Source of the DNA: Litsea cubeba
Lineage: Eukaryota > Streptophyta > Magnoliopsida > Laurales > Lauraceae
Direction: 5' to 3'
NCBI GenBank assembly: GCA_012931725.1
Contig: CM022944.1
Coordinates: 13,572,831-13,636,830, forward strand
Length of the DNA: 64,000 nucleotides
The notes under the pieces were generated by a model. That model saw only the letters and a program-made list of their open reading frames with translations, had not been told where the DNA came from and did no database searches. Below are positions 46,641-59,000 of this stretch, one piece after another. Numbering within the stretch: position 1 is the stretch's first letter; every line of letters begins with the position of its first letter. The position numbers were made by a program, and so were the translations under genes.

Positions 46641-48256
46641 TAAGGGTGCACACCGGGTCATGAAACCCGATCCGACCCGGACCTTATCGGGCTAACCCGA
46701 TAAAGAATTTATCGGACCGGGTCAAACTCGGCCCGGACCTCACTTAACAGGTCTGGGTTCCGGGTTTGTATTTTATCACTTATCGGATTATCAGGTCACC
46801 CGATAACCCGATCCCATCTGGGTCAGCTATGAATTATGATTTCCTCCACCTCCCAAATGCCCATCTCTGCGCCTATCCCTTTGATTCCCGCCATCGAATG
46901 CCGCCGGAGTTCCTCTTCTGCCACTTCCTCAGCTGCCCCTCCCCCCTTCCGTTGTCGATCTCACTCTGCTCGACTCACCGCGCTACCCCAATTCCTTTAG
47001 AGCTCCCACTAAAAATCCTTTTGTTCGATCTCTGCTCGAATCAGATGCGGACCTCTGTTCTCTTATACTTCATCTTCCTCTTCCTTATCATCTCTTCCAC
47101 GGATTCCAAACCCCTTCACAATCCAACTCAATCTCACGCAGAAACCCTAACCCTCGCTTCAAAACCCCAATCTCCGCGTCCTCTTCCTCTGCCAATCCCT
47201 CCTTTTCTTGGGAGCGAGAAGAGATCAGATGGCTCCGCGAAGAGCAGCGATGGATCCTCGAAGAACAGCGATGGCTTTGAGAAGAATCCCACTGGAATTC
47301 TGACCGCAAAGCCCTCCTCCGTGGGATCGCGGCTCTCAAACTCCATATCGAAGCCCTCGAGCGCGACAAACCAATGCCTTCATCTCTTTCGGTTTCTAAT
47401 GCGATTTCGAATCTCGCTTCGATCTTGCAGGCGCTGAAGGAATTTGAGGCGAAATCAAAGTCGGAGCCGCTTCGGATTACAGATAGCGGCTCGGGCGCGG
47501 GGCGGATGCTGTTGGAGGAAGGAGAGGTGAAGGAGATGGTGTTGGAGGAAATTAGAGTTTTGGAGAGTGTTGAAAGGTGAAAAAAGAGGAGGAGAAGAAG
47601 AGGAAGGTGGCATTGAGGAAACTGGAAAGGATCATAAGGCAAAGATGTTCAAGCGATGCAGGTTTGCGTGCTTGGGAATTGAAGGCGAGTTTATTTATTT
47701 ATTAATCTGTTCATCCCTTGCTGCAAACTGCTTGGAATTCTAGCTGAATTGCAACCATCCTCATCATCTCATACCAACGTTCATCATAGTCATATTCGTG
47801 AGTCATCGTTGTCATTATCAATCTTCCTGGGGTTTTATCGGTTGAGTGCGCGAATTTCATCTGCGGCGATAGGGATGGAGAAATTAAGAATTTGTCTGAG
47901 GGGGTTCTCAAGCTGAGGATTCTTCCTACTGAATTTTGGGCATTGAGGAACGAAATGGAGGTATGGAATGATTTTCCATCTTGTTATTCATACAATGGTC
48001 TTCGCGTTGTAGCTTGCTTGTTTAGGATGAAAGAATCTTATGTACTGAAATGGGTCACCTCGAAGACTCGAACTCGTCTCGGTACGAAGCGGTCATTTCT
48101 TCCCAGGTTACCGGGTTACCCGAAATTCGAACCCGGTAACCCGATAACTCGATTTTACTTAGTAGGGTTATCGGATTGGATTTAGAGATCTTAAAAAATA
48201 TTGAGTCGGGTCAGACCCGATCTGATAACCCGGAACTTGACCCGATGTACACCCTA
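46641..48256. mobile_element. hAT-type element carrying a captured gene fragment
   Basis: A perfect 8-bp target duplication gttccaac lies at 46633-46640 and 48257-48264. Ends are taagggtgcacaccgggtc and (inverse) tagggtgtacatcgggtc. Subterminal zones of about 200 bp are filled with acccgat/atcgggt motifs in both orientations, as in the shorter elements at 33355 and 38323. Between them lies about 1.2 kb of GC-richer, coding-like sequence from a host gene (see 47080-47661). It has no transposase. At 1616 bp it is the largest hAT-type element here. Confidence 0.8.
47080..47661 (+). pseudogene. pTAC5-like gene fragment (5' part)
   Basis: The frame runs ISRRNPNPRFKTPIS, a Ser-rich transit-like stretch, then EREEIRWLREEQRWILEEQRW, a Trp-containing coiled-coil repeat. 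Next come ALKLHIEALERDKP and ISNLASILQALKEFE, a Lys/Arg-rich stretch, and finally DVQAMQ ending at a GT donor (47662). This order resembles plastid transcriptionally active protein 5, whose peptidoglycan-binding-like domain begins with a DVQALQ-type motif. In-frame stops occur at 47278 (TGA where CGA is expected), 47578 (TGA) and two places before DVQAMQ, so it is not functional. Downstream, 47892-48185 is open but unassigned. The assignment rests on remembered family motifs. Confidence 0.6.
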
Positions 48257-48264
48257 GTTCCAAC

Positions 48265-51200
48265 TTCCGACAATGAAAAATAAGAAATTGTAGGATATCA
48301 GCAATCGGTGGCAACTGTTTTTCCAAACTTTACGTATACAATGCCTACTACATTCAATATTTCAATGCCTCAAGGTATACAGTGCTTACTACATTCAATG
48401 CTTATTACTTCCTTTTGTCATGACCATATATATGCATGGAGGAATAAATGGAGTCAAAGAAGGAAAACCCCATCCTTTACATGATGCAACAACTGTCATC
48501 AACTTCAGCTGGAGAATGATTTACCAACACCCCCTAATTTTGTTATTGTTTTATTCTCTGGTTCTTATGATAGAGAGATATTTGGATCATGATTTTAATA
48601 GTGAGATTGGATAAAATTGCACCACCCCACATCTAAAATGCTAGAGCACGAGAAGCATAAAAAATTACTTGAACATACCATTTTTGGCATTTTACTTATA
48701 TCCAAACACTGTGAAAGAATAAATAAACAAAGATTTATCATCATTTGTTAATTTTCAATAAGGGCCGAAAGCCTAGAACGAAGTTACATGTAAAAACTAT
48801 AATGCTGGAGAACGTTTTCCTACAAGTCAGCTGGCATGCAATTTAGTTTTTTGGGGCCCATTTGGCCGACCATTGATCAGTCCAACCCTTATCATACTCT
48901 TTTTATTTCATATTCCGGCAGTGAGGCCAATTGTATATTCATTAAGCCATCACTAAGTTGGACTAAATCTTAAATGAAAACCCTATAGTAATAAAGTCAT
49001 TAAAATCTAAGGGTATTAAATCAAGAGCAAAAGATAATCAAATGAGGCTGACATCCCAAGTATTCCCAACTACCCTTGTCCCATGGATAGACATACATAT
49101 AAAAGGGCCTCATGAGTCCCAAAGGTGATCACATATTTTCATGGCCCGTCTGGCAGTTTACTACGTTGATAAAAGTAATATAAAGTCTCTATTTTTTAAA
49201 CAATAAATCACATCAAAAGCACATATTTTTAAAATTCCCACATCTTTGGGGTGCAATTGCCACTGTTAACATAGGTTCGCTTTTAAAATCTATATGAAAA
49301 ATTGGACCTGATTTTAAAATCCACATAAAAAATGTATGATACGCATGTATCTACCCTAAAACCTAAATAAAATTTTTAAATCTGCCTCTAAAATTTAACT
49401 ACTTGTTTGGGTTGCCCCTAAGGCAAAAATATTGGGGCCACCGCTACAGTGGCACATCCAACATTTGAACTAGTCAAGGCCAGAAGTTTTAAAACCATGT
49501 TCTAATTCCTATCATTAAAAGCAAGTTTTTTGAGCCTAGTAAAACATAATGAAAGATCCTGACTCCCATTTCTGTGGTGTTTATCCATTTTTAATGTTCC
49601 TACCTACTTCATTTGCATGCAAAATCAGATATTGGACAGTGATGCACCGTCTATGATATCTACATCTGCTGTATTTGTCAGCAGCTGATAAGAGATCTTG
49701 GGTCCATGTCCATGCATGCAAGGTGTGATGATGTATAATGGCTATGATGATGTAAGGAAAAAAATAAAGGAGTGGTGGTGGGAGACGAGAGAAATCGAGG
49801 CGCATGCAAAGGCCTCATGATTCTGTCCTCTCTGAGCCACGCAACCCGCCACGCCTTCGTCCTTCTTTACTTCTGGATTCTCGCGTACGCATGAACATAC
49901 CGTACTTACCGAAATGCCACCGCTTCCTCTCTCTATTTACCAAATCGCCCCCCTCATATATTTTTTTGGTTCTTTTCAAATCAATTCCGAAGAGTTGAAG
50001 GCCAATGCAGGTTTATGACTGATATTTTAATTATTTTGATTTTTTAAATATTATTTAGAAGATAAAAATATTTTTTAATCTTTATTTTTGAATTGTTTTT
50101 AAAGCGTCTTTAAATGTTATTGGGTAATAAAACATAATATGAAAGTAGTAAGAACATGGTTTTCATGTATTTTTACTTAATTATTAATTAAAAAAATCAA
50201 AATTGGCCACATTTAAAAAATTTTGAGTGATTTTATTGGAGCAATATTTGAATTGGAATTTCTGATATTGCACTCTATATTTGAGCATTTAAAATCTCAT
50301 ATATGATTGATAAATTTCAACAATTCAACCTTGGTAAATGATTTTTTTTAAATCTCAATTATTTGGATGTTGGGTTGTAGTGGTGCATATAATTAAAAAT
50401 CTTATTTGGAAACACACCTTTACATTTATCTTCGAAAGAGATCCTTTGAACAATAATAAATAGACAATGAGACAACACCCTTAGCCTTGCCTTTTAAAGA
50501 GAGTCCGTTTCTTTATGATAATTTTTAATAGGATTTTTTCTATCGGGGATGACTCATATTAATATGATGGACGTCGTCTTGGCATTTCACATGAGTTTTT
50601 TGTTAGAATTATGAGTTTCAACTTTTTTTCAATCCCTTTAAAAGTCACAAATAACCTTCAAAATCTCAAAACCGCAAATGATGGACAGCCACAGGGATTT
50701 AGAATTCCAAATGGGGTCAACACTTGGACATAAATTATAAGAATTCTACTAAATAAATATGCCCTAATGCGTTTGAACAATTGCTTGCCATATGACTTGA
50801 ACTTACAATCTTAATATTTCCATAATGAGTACTTCTATGTGAAAATCACTTCATCTAAGCCGGTCACGGTACTCATTTTATTTTTAACTAAGTACTTTGA
50901 GAAATGAAAAAGAAGAACTATAATTTATAAAAAAAAAAAAAAAACTTCTTTTGGTCCTATAAACACTCAACTCATTCACCTATGCATGATATTACTTGAC
51001 AACCCATGTGACAATATATGCATAAATCCAGTTATCAGCCCAGTATGAACATTATGTCCATCTTGAGCTGCTCATATTTTAAACTACGAGTATAGAAACC
51101 GCAAAATGTGCAATGCTGTCTAAGTCGTGGATCCACTTACATGCATATTATTATAGCTCGTGATTTAACAATCTTAAAATTAGGTGGTTTTTTTATCTGC

Positions 51201-51300
51201 ATTATTCTTGAGATTCAATTAAATGACCAGTAAAACTCACTAAAAATATAAAATTGGACATTGTGTCAAAACACAGAGAAAAATAAGAGTGTGAAAGGAT
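48265..51300. other. Long intergenic stretch, nothing recognised
   Basis: AT-rich, low gene potential. Open frames at 48420-48614 and 49804-49998 have no family motifs. An A-run is at 50928-50944. Confidence 0.5.
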
Positions 51301-51639
51301 CTATTCTAATCATAAGCTAAAAATGCAGAGAAAATTCTCTCATACAACAGCAGGATTCTCATTTTGTGCGGGCCCGTGCTTGAAATTTCAGTTTTTCTCA
51401 CTCTCGGGTTTCTCGTGTAGTCGTGTGCGAGAATCAGATGTGGAAATTCCAGCTCTCGACCATGTGGGTCCAGCACTTGATCGCATGGAAACCGTTCATA
51501 TACAGACCACCTCGCGTTTGTGCTGACGTGGAAATGTCCCCTCCTCGAAAGACCGTTACAAAGCGGTTCTGCTGTTTGAACTCCAGCAAAACGTGACGGT
51601 TAGGGGACTTTGTAATTACGACTCAAACCAAGGGCATTT

Positions 51640-53098
51640 TCGTCTCAAAAATATCCTAAACGTAAGCTACAGTGTTTTAAAGCAGTCCAAGAAAACAACG
51701 CTTGAGTTGAGATTACCAGGAACAACAGCAACAGCAGAAAAGCAGACAGTAGAGAGCAGGAGAAAGGGTTTTTGTTGGAAAACTAGAGTTGTTCCGCTGA
51801 GATTTCGACTCGCATCAATGCATTTCCCTTCGATTCCATGGAAATCGAGGGTCGATGATCGAATCGTGCTGAGAAGAATCGCCGTGATCGAAATCTGCCT
51901 TTGAATCGAGCACTCGTTCGATTCCTCCGCTCTCTTCTCCGTTTCTGAAATGTTTCAGAGATTGGGAACGATAGCTTGAGAGAAATCTCCGCCAAAGTCG
52001 AAGATCTTTTGTACGGTCGGGCTTCTGCTTCTTCTGATTTAAAAAGGAGACGGAGGCCGGCTTTCCATAGATAAATCGGTAGTACGAACGAGATTGGCGA
52101 ATCGATTGTTGTTGCGGAGTGATTTGTCTTTTACTTGCTGAAGGAATCGAATGATGAAAGGTAAGATACGGATCTTGATGAACCTCCGCTTTCGAGCGGA
52201 GAAAGCGTTTTTGTCTTTTGGTTTGAGGTTTTGAACGAATCGGAGAACCCGGTTCGAATCGGATGACTCGTTTGTGTCCGCGAGTCAAGAAGAAAACATC
52301 AACATCTCGAGAAAGTGAAAGGTCTGATGTGAAAACATCCTCTCCTCTTCTTTCCTTTTCAGTTTTTCCTTTTTGTTCTTTCTTTCTCCGATTCTCGTTG
52401 TAGATCGGGAGATTTTTGCAGCCGCGATGCTTTTCGTCGTTGTTTTAGGGTTAAAGGAAGAAAAGAATCGCCGGTTCTGTTGCTTCAGACCTGCGATTCT
52501 GAATCTTCAGCTGTAAAAAAGGGAAAAAAAAAAGCTTCACTTTCTTCAAAATCTCCAATAGTAATCACGTCGTCTTCTACTTTTTTTTTTTTCAGCTGAA
52601 GGAGAAGGAAATAGCAGTTGAGGTGTCTTAGAGCTCCGTCCTCGAAGGACCAATCTGTTCTTGTGCTTGCTGCTGTCGCGTGTTGAGAAAGAAAGAGAGA
52701 AAAAAAGGAAACATACTCCGAAATTTCGTGTTTTGTTGCTCATTCTCGAGGTTGGAGAAGAAAAAAAGGAAGGGAAGATAGATGGCTCCGTGAAGATTGT
52801 TATATTCGATGCTTACTTTAACTTGGTCACGGAGAAATTGTCAAAGCTGGTGTTTTTATCTTGTTTAAAATCCTGCGATTTCGATGCTTGAGCTGAAAGA
52901 GCTTTATTTTTTCGATTTCAATGGATAAAAAAGCACAAACTTCAGCTGTGGGAAGTTACGGTTCTAAAATTTAGGGTTTTCTTCCGCTTCGTTGAGGGCT
53001 TAGCATTTTGCTTTGTAGTCATCTTAGCTAGCGGCCTTGTTTCGGAGGAAGAGATACTCTCCTGCTGTGTTCTTGGAGCTTCTTCGTCTTTAGAAGGG
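51640..53098 (+). promoter_or_regulatory. Probable promoter-proximal region and long 5' leader of the HD-ZIP III gene
   Basis: Upstream of the start codon the DNA turns GA/CT-rich and contains many short upstream ATGs. A good donor (gaaag|gtaaga, intron starting 52161) and an acceptor with a 12-T tract (tttcag, intron ending 52595) suggest a 435-bp intron in the leader. Long, spliced leaders are common in this family. The transcription start was not determined. Confidence 0.45.
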
Positions 53099-56000
53099 AT
53101 GATGGCGGTAACACAAAGCAAGGAGTCAAAATCTGGAATGGACCCTGGAAAATACGTCCGGTATACGCCAGAACAGGTTGAGGCTCTGGAGAGGCTTTAC
53201 CACGATTGCCCGAAACCAAGCTCGATTCGTCGTCAGCAGCTGATCAGAGAATGCCCGATTCTCTCCCACATCGAGCCCAAGCAGATCAAAGTATGGTTTC
53301 AGAACAGAAGGTATCGTCGGAAAAACTTGCATTTTGCATGACTTCAGACACTGTTTTATTGACAGATTTTTCTGGGTAATCCCACATGCCTTTTTACTGC
53401 TTTAAAAATCTGTGTTTTTTCCTCTTTCAGATGCAGAGAGAAGCAGAGGAAGGAGGCGTCACGTCTCCAGGCCGTAAATAGGAAGCTGAGTGCGATGAAT
53501 AAGCTTTTAATGGAGGAAAATGACCGCTTGCAGAAGCAGGTGTCGCAGCTGGTGTATGAGAACGGCTATTTTCGCCAACAGACCCATAATGTATGTGATA
53601 TTTGATAGAGGATAGTCTAGGCCCAGACCCATGTATAATATGTTGACTGGGTGAAGTGGGTATCGGTTTGTTGCAGCCAACAATACCCAGTCAACATATC
53701 ATACATGGGTCTGGGCCTAGACTATTCTCTATCAATATTTGTTATCTTTTCCTTTTCTTCTACTTTATATTAGAGATGTGTATTCTTTTAGTAATGTTTG
53801 GCTGCTTGCAGACTGCGCTGGCTACCACTGATACTAGCTGTGAATCGGTGGTTACAAGCGGTCAGCACCATTTGACACCACAGCACCCGCCGAGGGATGC
53901 TAGTCCTGCAGGGTAAGTGGAAATGACTTGTGGGGTTTTTCGATTTTCCTTTTTCCTTTTAATTTCTTGTGTTTAATGGTTTATGTGATACTGTTGGTGT
54001 GTCTCTTGTAGACTTTTGTCCATTGCAGAGGAGACTTTAACAGAGTTTCTTTCGAAGGCCACTGGAACTGCTGTGGAGTGGGTCCAAATGCCTGGGATGA
54101 AGGTCATCCATCTCTTTACCTTACCCTTTAATAAATGTGATTTGTTTCATTCAACTTAATTTGAGGATGAAGATCAATAGATGGTTAGATTTGTTTGTTC
54201 GTTTTTTGTTCAATCAAGACCCTTTTTTTTTATTCAGTGGTGTCTAAACTTCTAAATGATTTCTTTTATTTTATTGTGCCTTTTTTTGGTTAAATACATA
54301 ATCAGTTAGTCACTCCAGAACCTGTTATACCGGATCATCCATCCATTCATCCTTGAGCACCGATCAGCGTAGTATAATTTAGAAGAGTGGTTGTATCCTG
54401 CAAGCTAATTCGGTGCACCACATCATGCTTTGTAATTGTGATGCTTGTGCTTTTCATTGAATTATACTGGGCAATCCTCCTGGGGAGGACCCACTCATCT
54501 GTGATGTCGTGGACTATTAAATCATCCAATATTTTTTATTCCTCACTAAACCCAGGAATGATGAATATTGGCAATTAAGAATTTTAATAGTTCTATAGGA
54601 TCTGTTTCCCTGTTTCAATATACTATTTTTGTGACAATTTTTTATTTAGACATAAAAGTATTTACTGTCTCATTAAATTTTTGGCAATATGCATTGATCA
54701 GCCTGGTCCGGATTCCATTGGAATCGTTGCTATTTCACATGGTTGCACTGGAGTGGCAGCACGAGCCTGTGGCCTAGTAGGTCTAGAACCTACAAGGGTA
54801 TGTCCATTTCTTTACTACCTTCCTGGCGTTCTGAGTTGCTTAAGTGCATATGGAAGTTTGATCGGTGATTTTGTTCAGGTTGCAGAAATCCTGAAAGATC
54901 GGCCTTCATGGTTCCGTGATTGCCGATCTGTGGATGTTATAAATGTGCTGCCTGCTGGTAATGGTGGAACCATTGAGCTGCTCTACATGCAGGTAGGCTT
55001 TGGTTCTTTGGCCATTCTTTGTGTAGAGAATGTTTTGTGTTTCAGTCACTTAAACCACTCTTCAATCTATAATGACTGCATTGTAGCTTTATGCCCCTAC
55101 AACATTGGCACCAGCTCGTGACTTCTGGTTGCTGCGCTACACTTCAGTTCTGGAAGATGGTAGTCTTGTGGTATGTCATGAATATTTATGCATTCGTGGA
55201 ATAACTGATTTCATCCATTTTTATTTCCTTTTCCCATGAAATTTCCATGCTCCTCCATGCAATTGTTCTGATTGTGTTTTTTCCCTTTTTTCTTTTTTTA
55301 ATTTCTGCCATTTCTTTATCATGTAACAATTAGGTCTGTGAAAGATCCCTTAGCAGCACTCAGGGTGGTCCAAGCATGCCAGCTGTACAGCATTTTGTGC
55401 GAGCAGAAATGTTGCCGAGTGGGTACCTAATAAGGCCTTGCGAAGGTGGTGGCTCGATTATTCACATTGTTGATCATATGGATTTGGAGGCAAGGGCACT
55501 GGTTTTATTACCTGCATTTTTTAAATTAAAAAAAACCACAATGACCATTCTTTTATATTAGCTCTCTAACTTTTGCTGCTGATGCCTTTAAATAGCCATG
55601 GAGTGTGCCTGAAGTGTTGCGCCCGCTATATGAGTCATCAACGGTGCTTGCCCAAAAGACTACATTAGCGGTTAGAATCATGTCTCACATTCTTCTTTTA
55701 AGAAAGTATGCTATCTTGTTGGCTATCAGTCTGAGACATTTAGTGATAAAAAAGAACAATTGTTCTTCAAGGGGAATGCCTTTTCCAATATATATATATA
55801 TATATATATATATCCTTCCGAATGTGGGAATATAGTAGATGGACATAATGGTGATTGAAGTTCCATAACCAAACTCCAATGATGTTTTTGGCTGTTCCTT
55901 CAGGCTCTGCGTCAGCTACGGCAGATCTCACAAGAGACCTCTCCTTCCACCATGTCAGGGTGGGGCAGACGACCTGCAGCTCTACGAGCACTCAGCCAAA

Positions 56001-59000
56001 GGCTGAGCAGGTGCATTTCTATTGTTCTGAAATATTAGTTACTGGGCTTTTTTCTGAGCCTTGCAAATTTGGGGGATTGATCAATTAAAGTTCACAGGGG
56101 TTTCAATGAAGCACTGAATGGATTTACTGATGAGGGATGGTCACTGATGGGAAGTGATGGCATGGACGATGTTACCATTCTTGTAAACTCATCTCCTAGT
56201 AAGATCATGGGTCTTAATGTTGCCTTTACAAATGGGTTTCCAGCCATGAACAATGCTATTTTGTGCGCCAAAGCATCCATGCTTTTGCAGGTAGGATTAT
56301 AAAACTGTTACTGTTATAATTGTAAACATTATTGTACATTTTCGTTGAGTGCTTTGCGCACCTTAGAAATGTTAGAAACATGTTGACAGCTTCTGTCTTA
56401 GATAAAAGGTTGATCTCTTTAAGCCTACCCTATATTTATGGGATAAAGGTAAGATGATGATATGATTCTTTTGAAACTAACTTCATGTCCGCAACATATT
56501 CATCTAGCTGTGGGGTTTCAAATGGTTAGAGATGTTTCCTTTATTAGATGAATGTATTCAAAGAAAGTGAAGAACGATTTTTCATTACTATTTTCCTTTC
56601 TGAAGTTTGGTATGCAAGGCATCCATGCTTTTGCATTTAGGATTATAAAAACATTGTGTTGATGTGTTACACATTCTCTAACCTCCTCCCCCCCTCTTCC
56701 ATCTAGTTATTGGGGTTTCAAATGGATAGAGGTGTTTCCTTTGTTGGATAAATGGATTCAACGAAAGTGAAGATTAATTTTTCTTTCCTATTTTCCTTTT
56801 TGAAGTTTGGTGGGTATGGCCCCATTCAGTAAATGACATAATTAAAAACTAAGGAGCCTCCCTAAACCCTCAACCATTTGGAAACTCACAAGTTTTTCTG
56901 ATGCATGTTATAACCCAACAAAAGTATCATGAAGAAAAAATAGAAAAGAATCTCAACAGTTTTTTCTGAATCACTTTATTGTGGTGTGCTTTGGATGACA
57001 CTGAATATTGTGAGGGGTTTCAGATTCAATAACAAGAAAGTCAAAGTATGCTAACTGATTGCACATATAGCGGATAAAACTAGCACAAGCCTTCTGGAAA
57101 TATTTTCAGTATCCTATTTTATGAAATGAATTCATTTTGTTTTGTTTTTCTTTGCTGGCTTTGGTGAATTTTATTAAAAAAAAAAAAAAGAGAAATCTAA
57201 TGTAACAGGAGCAAAGTGACAGCAAAAGATCAAGACCCCATCTATAATACCAGTGGACAATAGAAACTTCCAGCTGACAATGGGTGAAAGATAAACTCAC
57301 TGGCGTATTACTGATCTAAGAAATGATGTCTTCATAAACAGGAAGGGCCTCCTTTTTTGGCCTGCCATCATGGTGGAAAGTAACATGTACAGACTGCACT
57401 AACAATTTTCCTACTTGGTGATGAAAGAGAACCTCGAGTGCTCTATACTTGGCCCTGCAAACACCAATACATTTCTTTAAAACCTCCTACAATTTGGCGA
57501 CTTAAGAGAAACAATTCTTGACTGGGGTAACCTTTTTTCTTTGATGCCAATTGCCAATGTTTCTGACCTATTGGAATCAACTTATTTTTGACCTCTCCAG
57601 AAGGTGAAAGTGATTGCCCTTTATCACTACAAATGCTTCTGCCAGATGGGCTTAAATTCCCTTTCAGCCAAGTCTTAGGTCTGGTTTACATTGATGATGA
57701 ACTTGGGGAACATTGGCTGGCAGGGTGTGCAACTGCACATAAACACGGTTGTGACAATATTTTGATCCAGAATGCGTCAATCTGGATGTCAATTTCCCAG
57801 CTGTCTTGAATCATATCTCCAATTCTAATGGATTTCCTTTTTAGTCCAGTAATATAATGGCAGCCTTTTTTTGTTGATTTCTTTGGGTTTTATTTTGTTC
57901 CCTTGAAACATGTGTTTTGTTCCTTTTTGCAGAATGTGCCTCCAGCTGTACTTCTTAGATTCCTGCGGGAGCATCGATCGGAATGGGCTGATAGTAACAT
58001 TGATGCTTACTTAGCTGCAGCTGTTAAAGCTGGCCCTTGTAGTTTACCAGGTTCGCGGATTGGTGGCTTTGGGGGACAGGTCATCCTCCCCCTGGCTCAC
58101 ACTATTGAGCATGAAGAGGTATTTTTTTCCTCATTAATGGCTGCTATTGTGATTCCATAGGCTTATTTATGGTCTTATAAAAATATTTTAAATATATTTC
58201 TTGATGTAATTCTTCATTTTTCAAATAAATCTGAACTGCATTTATTGTCGAGAATATTTTCTTTGTTCTGAGCAGTTCTTGGAGGTAATTAAGTTGGAGA
58301 ACATGGGTCATAGTCAGGAAGATGCCATGATGCCTCGAGATATATTCCTTTTACAAGTACGTATTTTCTTTGTTTATGAGAAAAGCAAGAAGAAAATAAC
58401 TTTTTTGAAAGATCAATTGATGGTTTCTTTTTGTTCATTCACTTATCATGCAAAGGACTTGACATTTATGAAGGTGATCTTTCATCCAATTATCACAATT
58501 TGTAATTAGAAAAAGCAAAATATTGCAACTCAGAATGCAAAAAGGCCTGTTAAACAAAATGCAAGATTCTTGATGGAAAGAGATTATACAACTTATTGAG
58601 GTTTACAGCCTTTTTTGTAGGGATGTAAATGGGTCTCTGATTACCTGGAGGTTTTGACCTGTTAAAAACCGGGTTTGGGTCCTTATTTAGGCCCCGCTAA
58701 GTAAATGGGTCCGGGTCCTTTTTTTGGACCCGTGACCTAAACGGGTCCGGTTCAGTTGCACATTGGTTCGGACCCGTGGACCTGACACATTACCTCAATT
58801 TTCGGGAATCTTTCCTTAAAATTAGTGTTTTTTCCGATACCATTCTCTACCTAGACCCGTCCCATATATGGTTCCGGTTCCGGGGCGGACCGGAACTAAC
58901 CCGTTTACATCCCTACTTTTTTGTTTACTCTTTTCTATAATTAATAAATGAACTATTACTATCTTTATATTTCTACGAAAAGATGGATATTTTTTTTTTG

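Noticed and set aside
53126..53332. Minus-strand frame opposite HD-ZIP III exon 1
   Set aside because: Antisense shadow of the conserved homeodomain exon.
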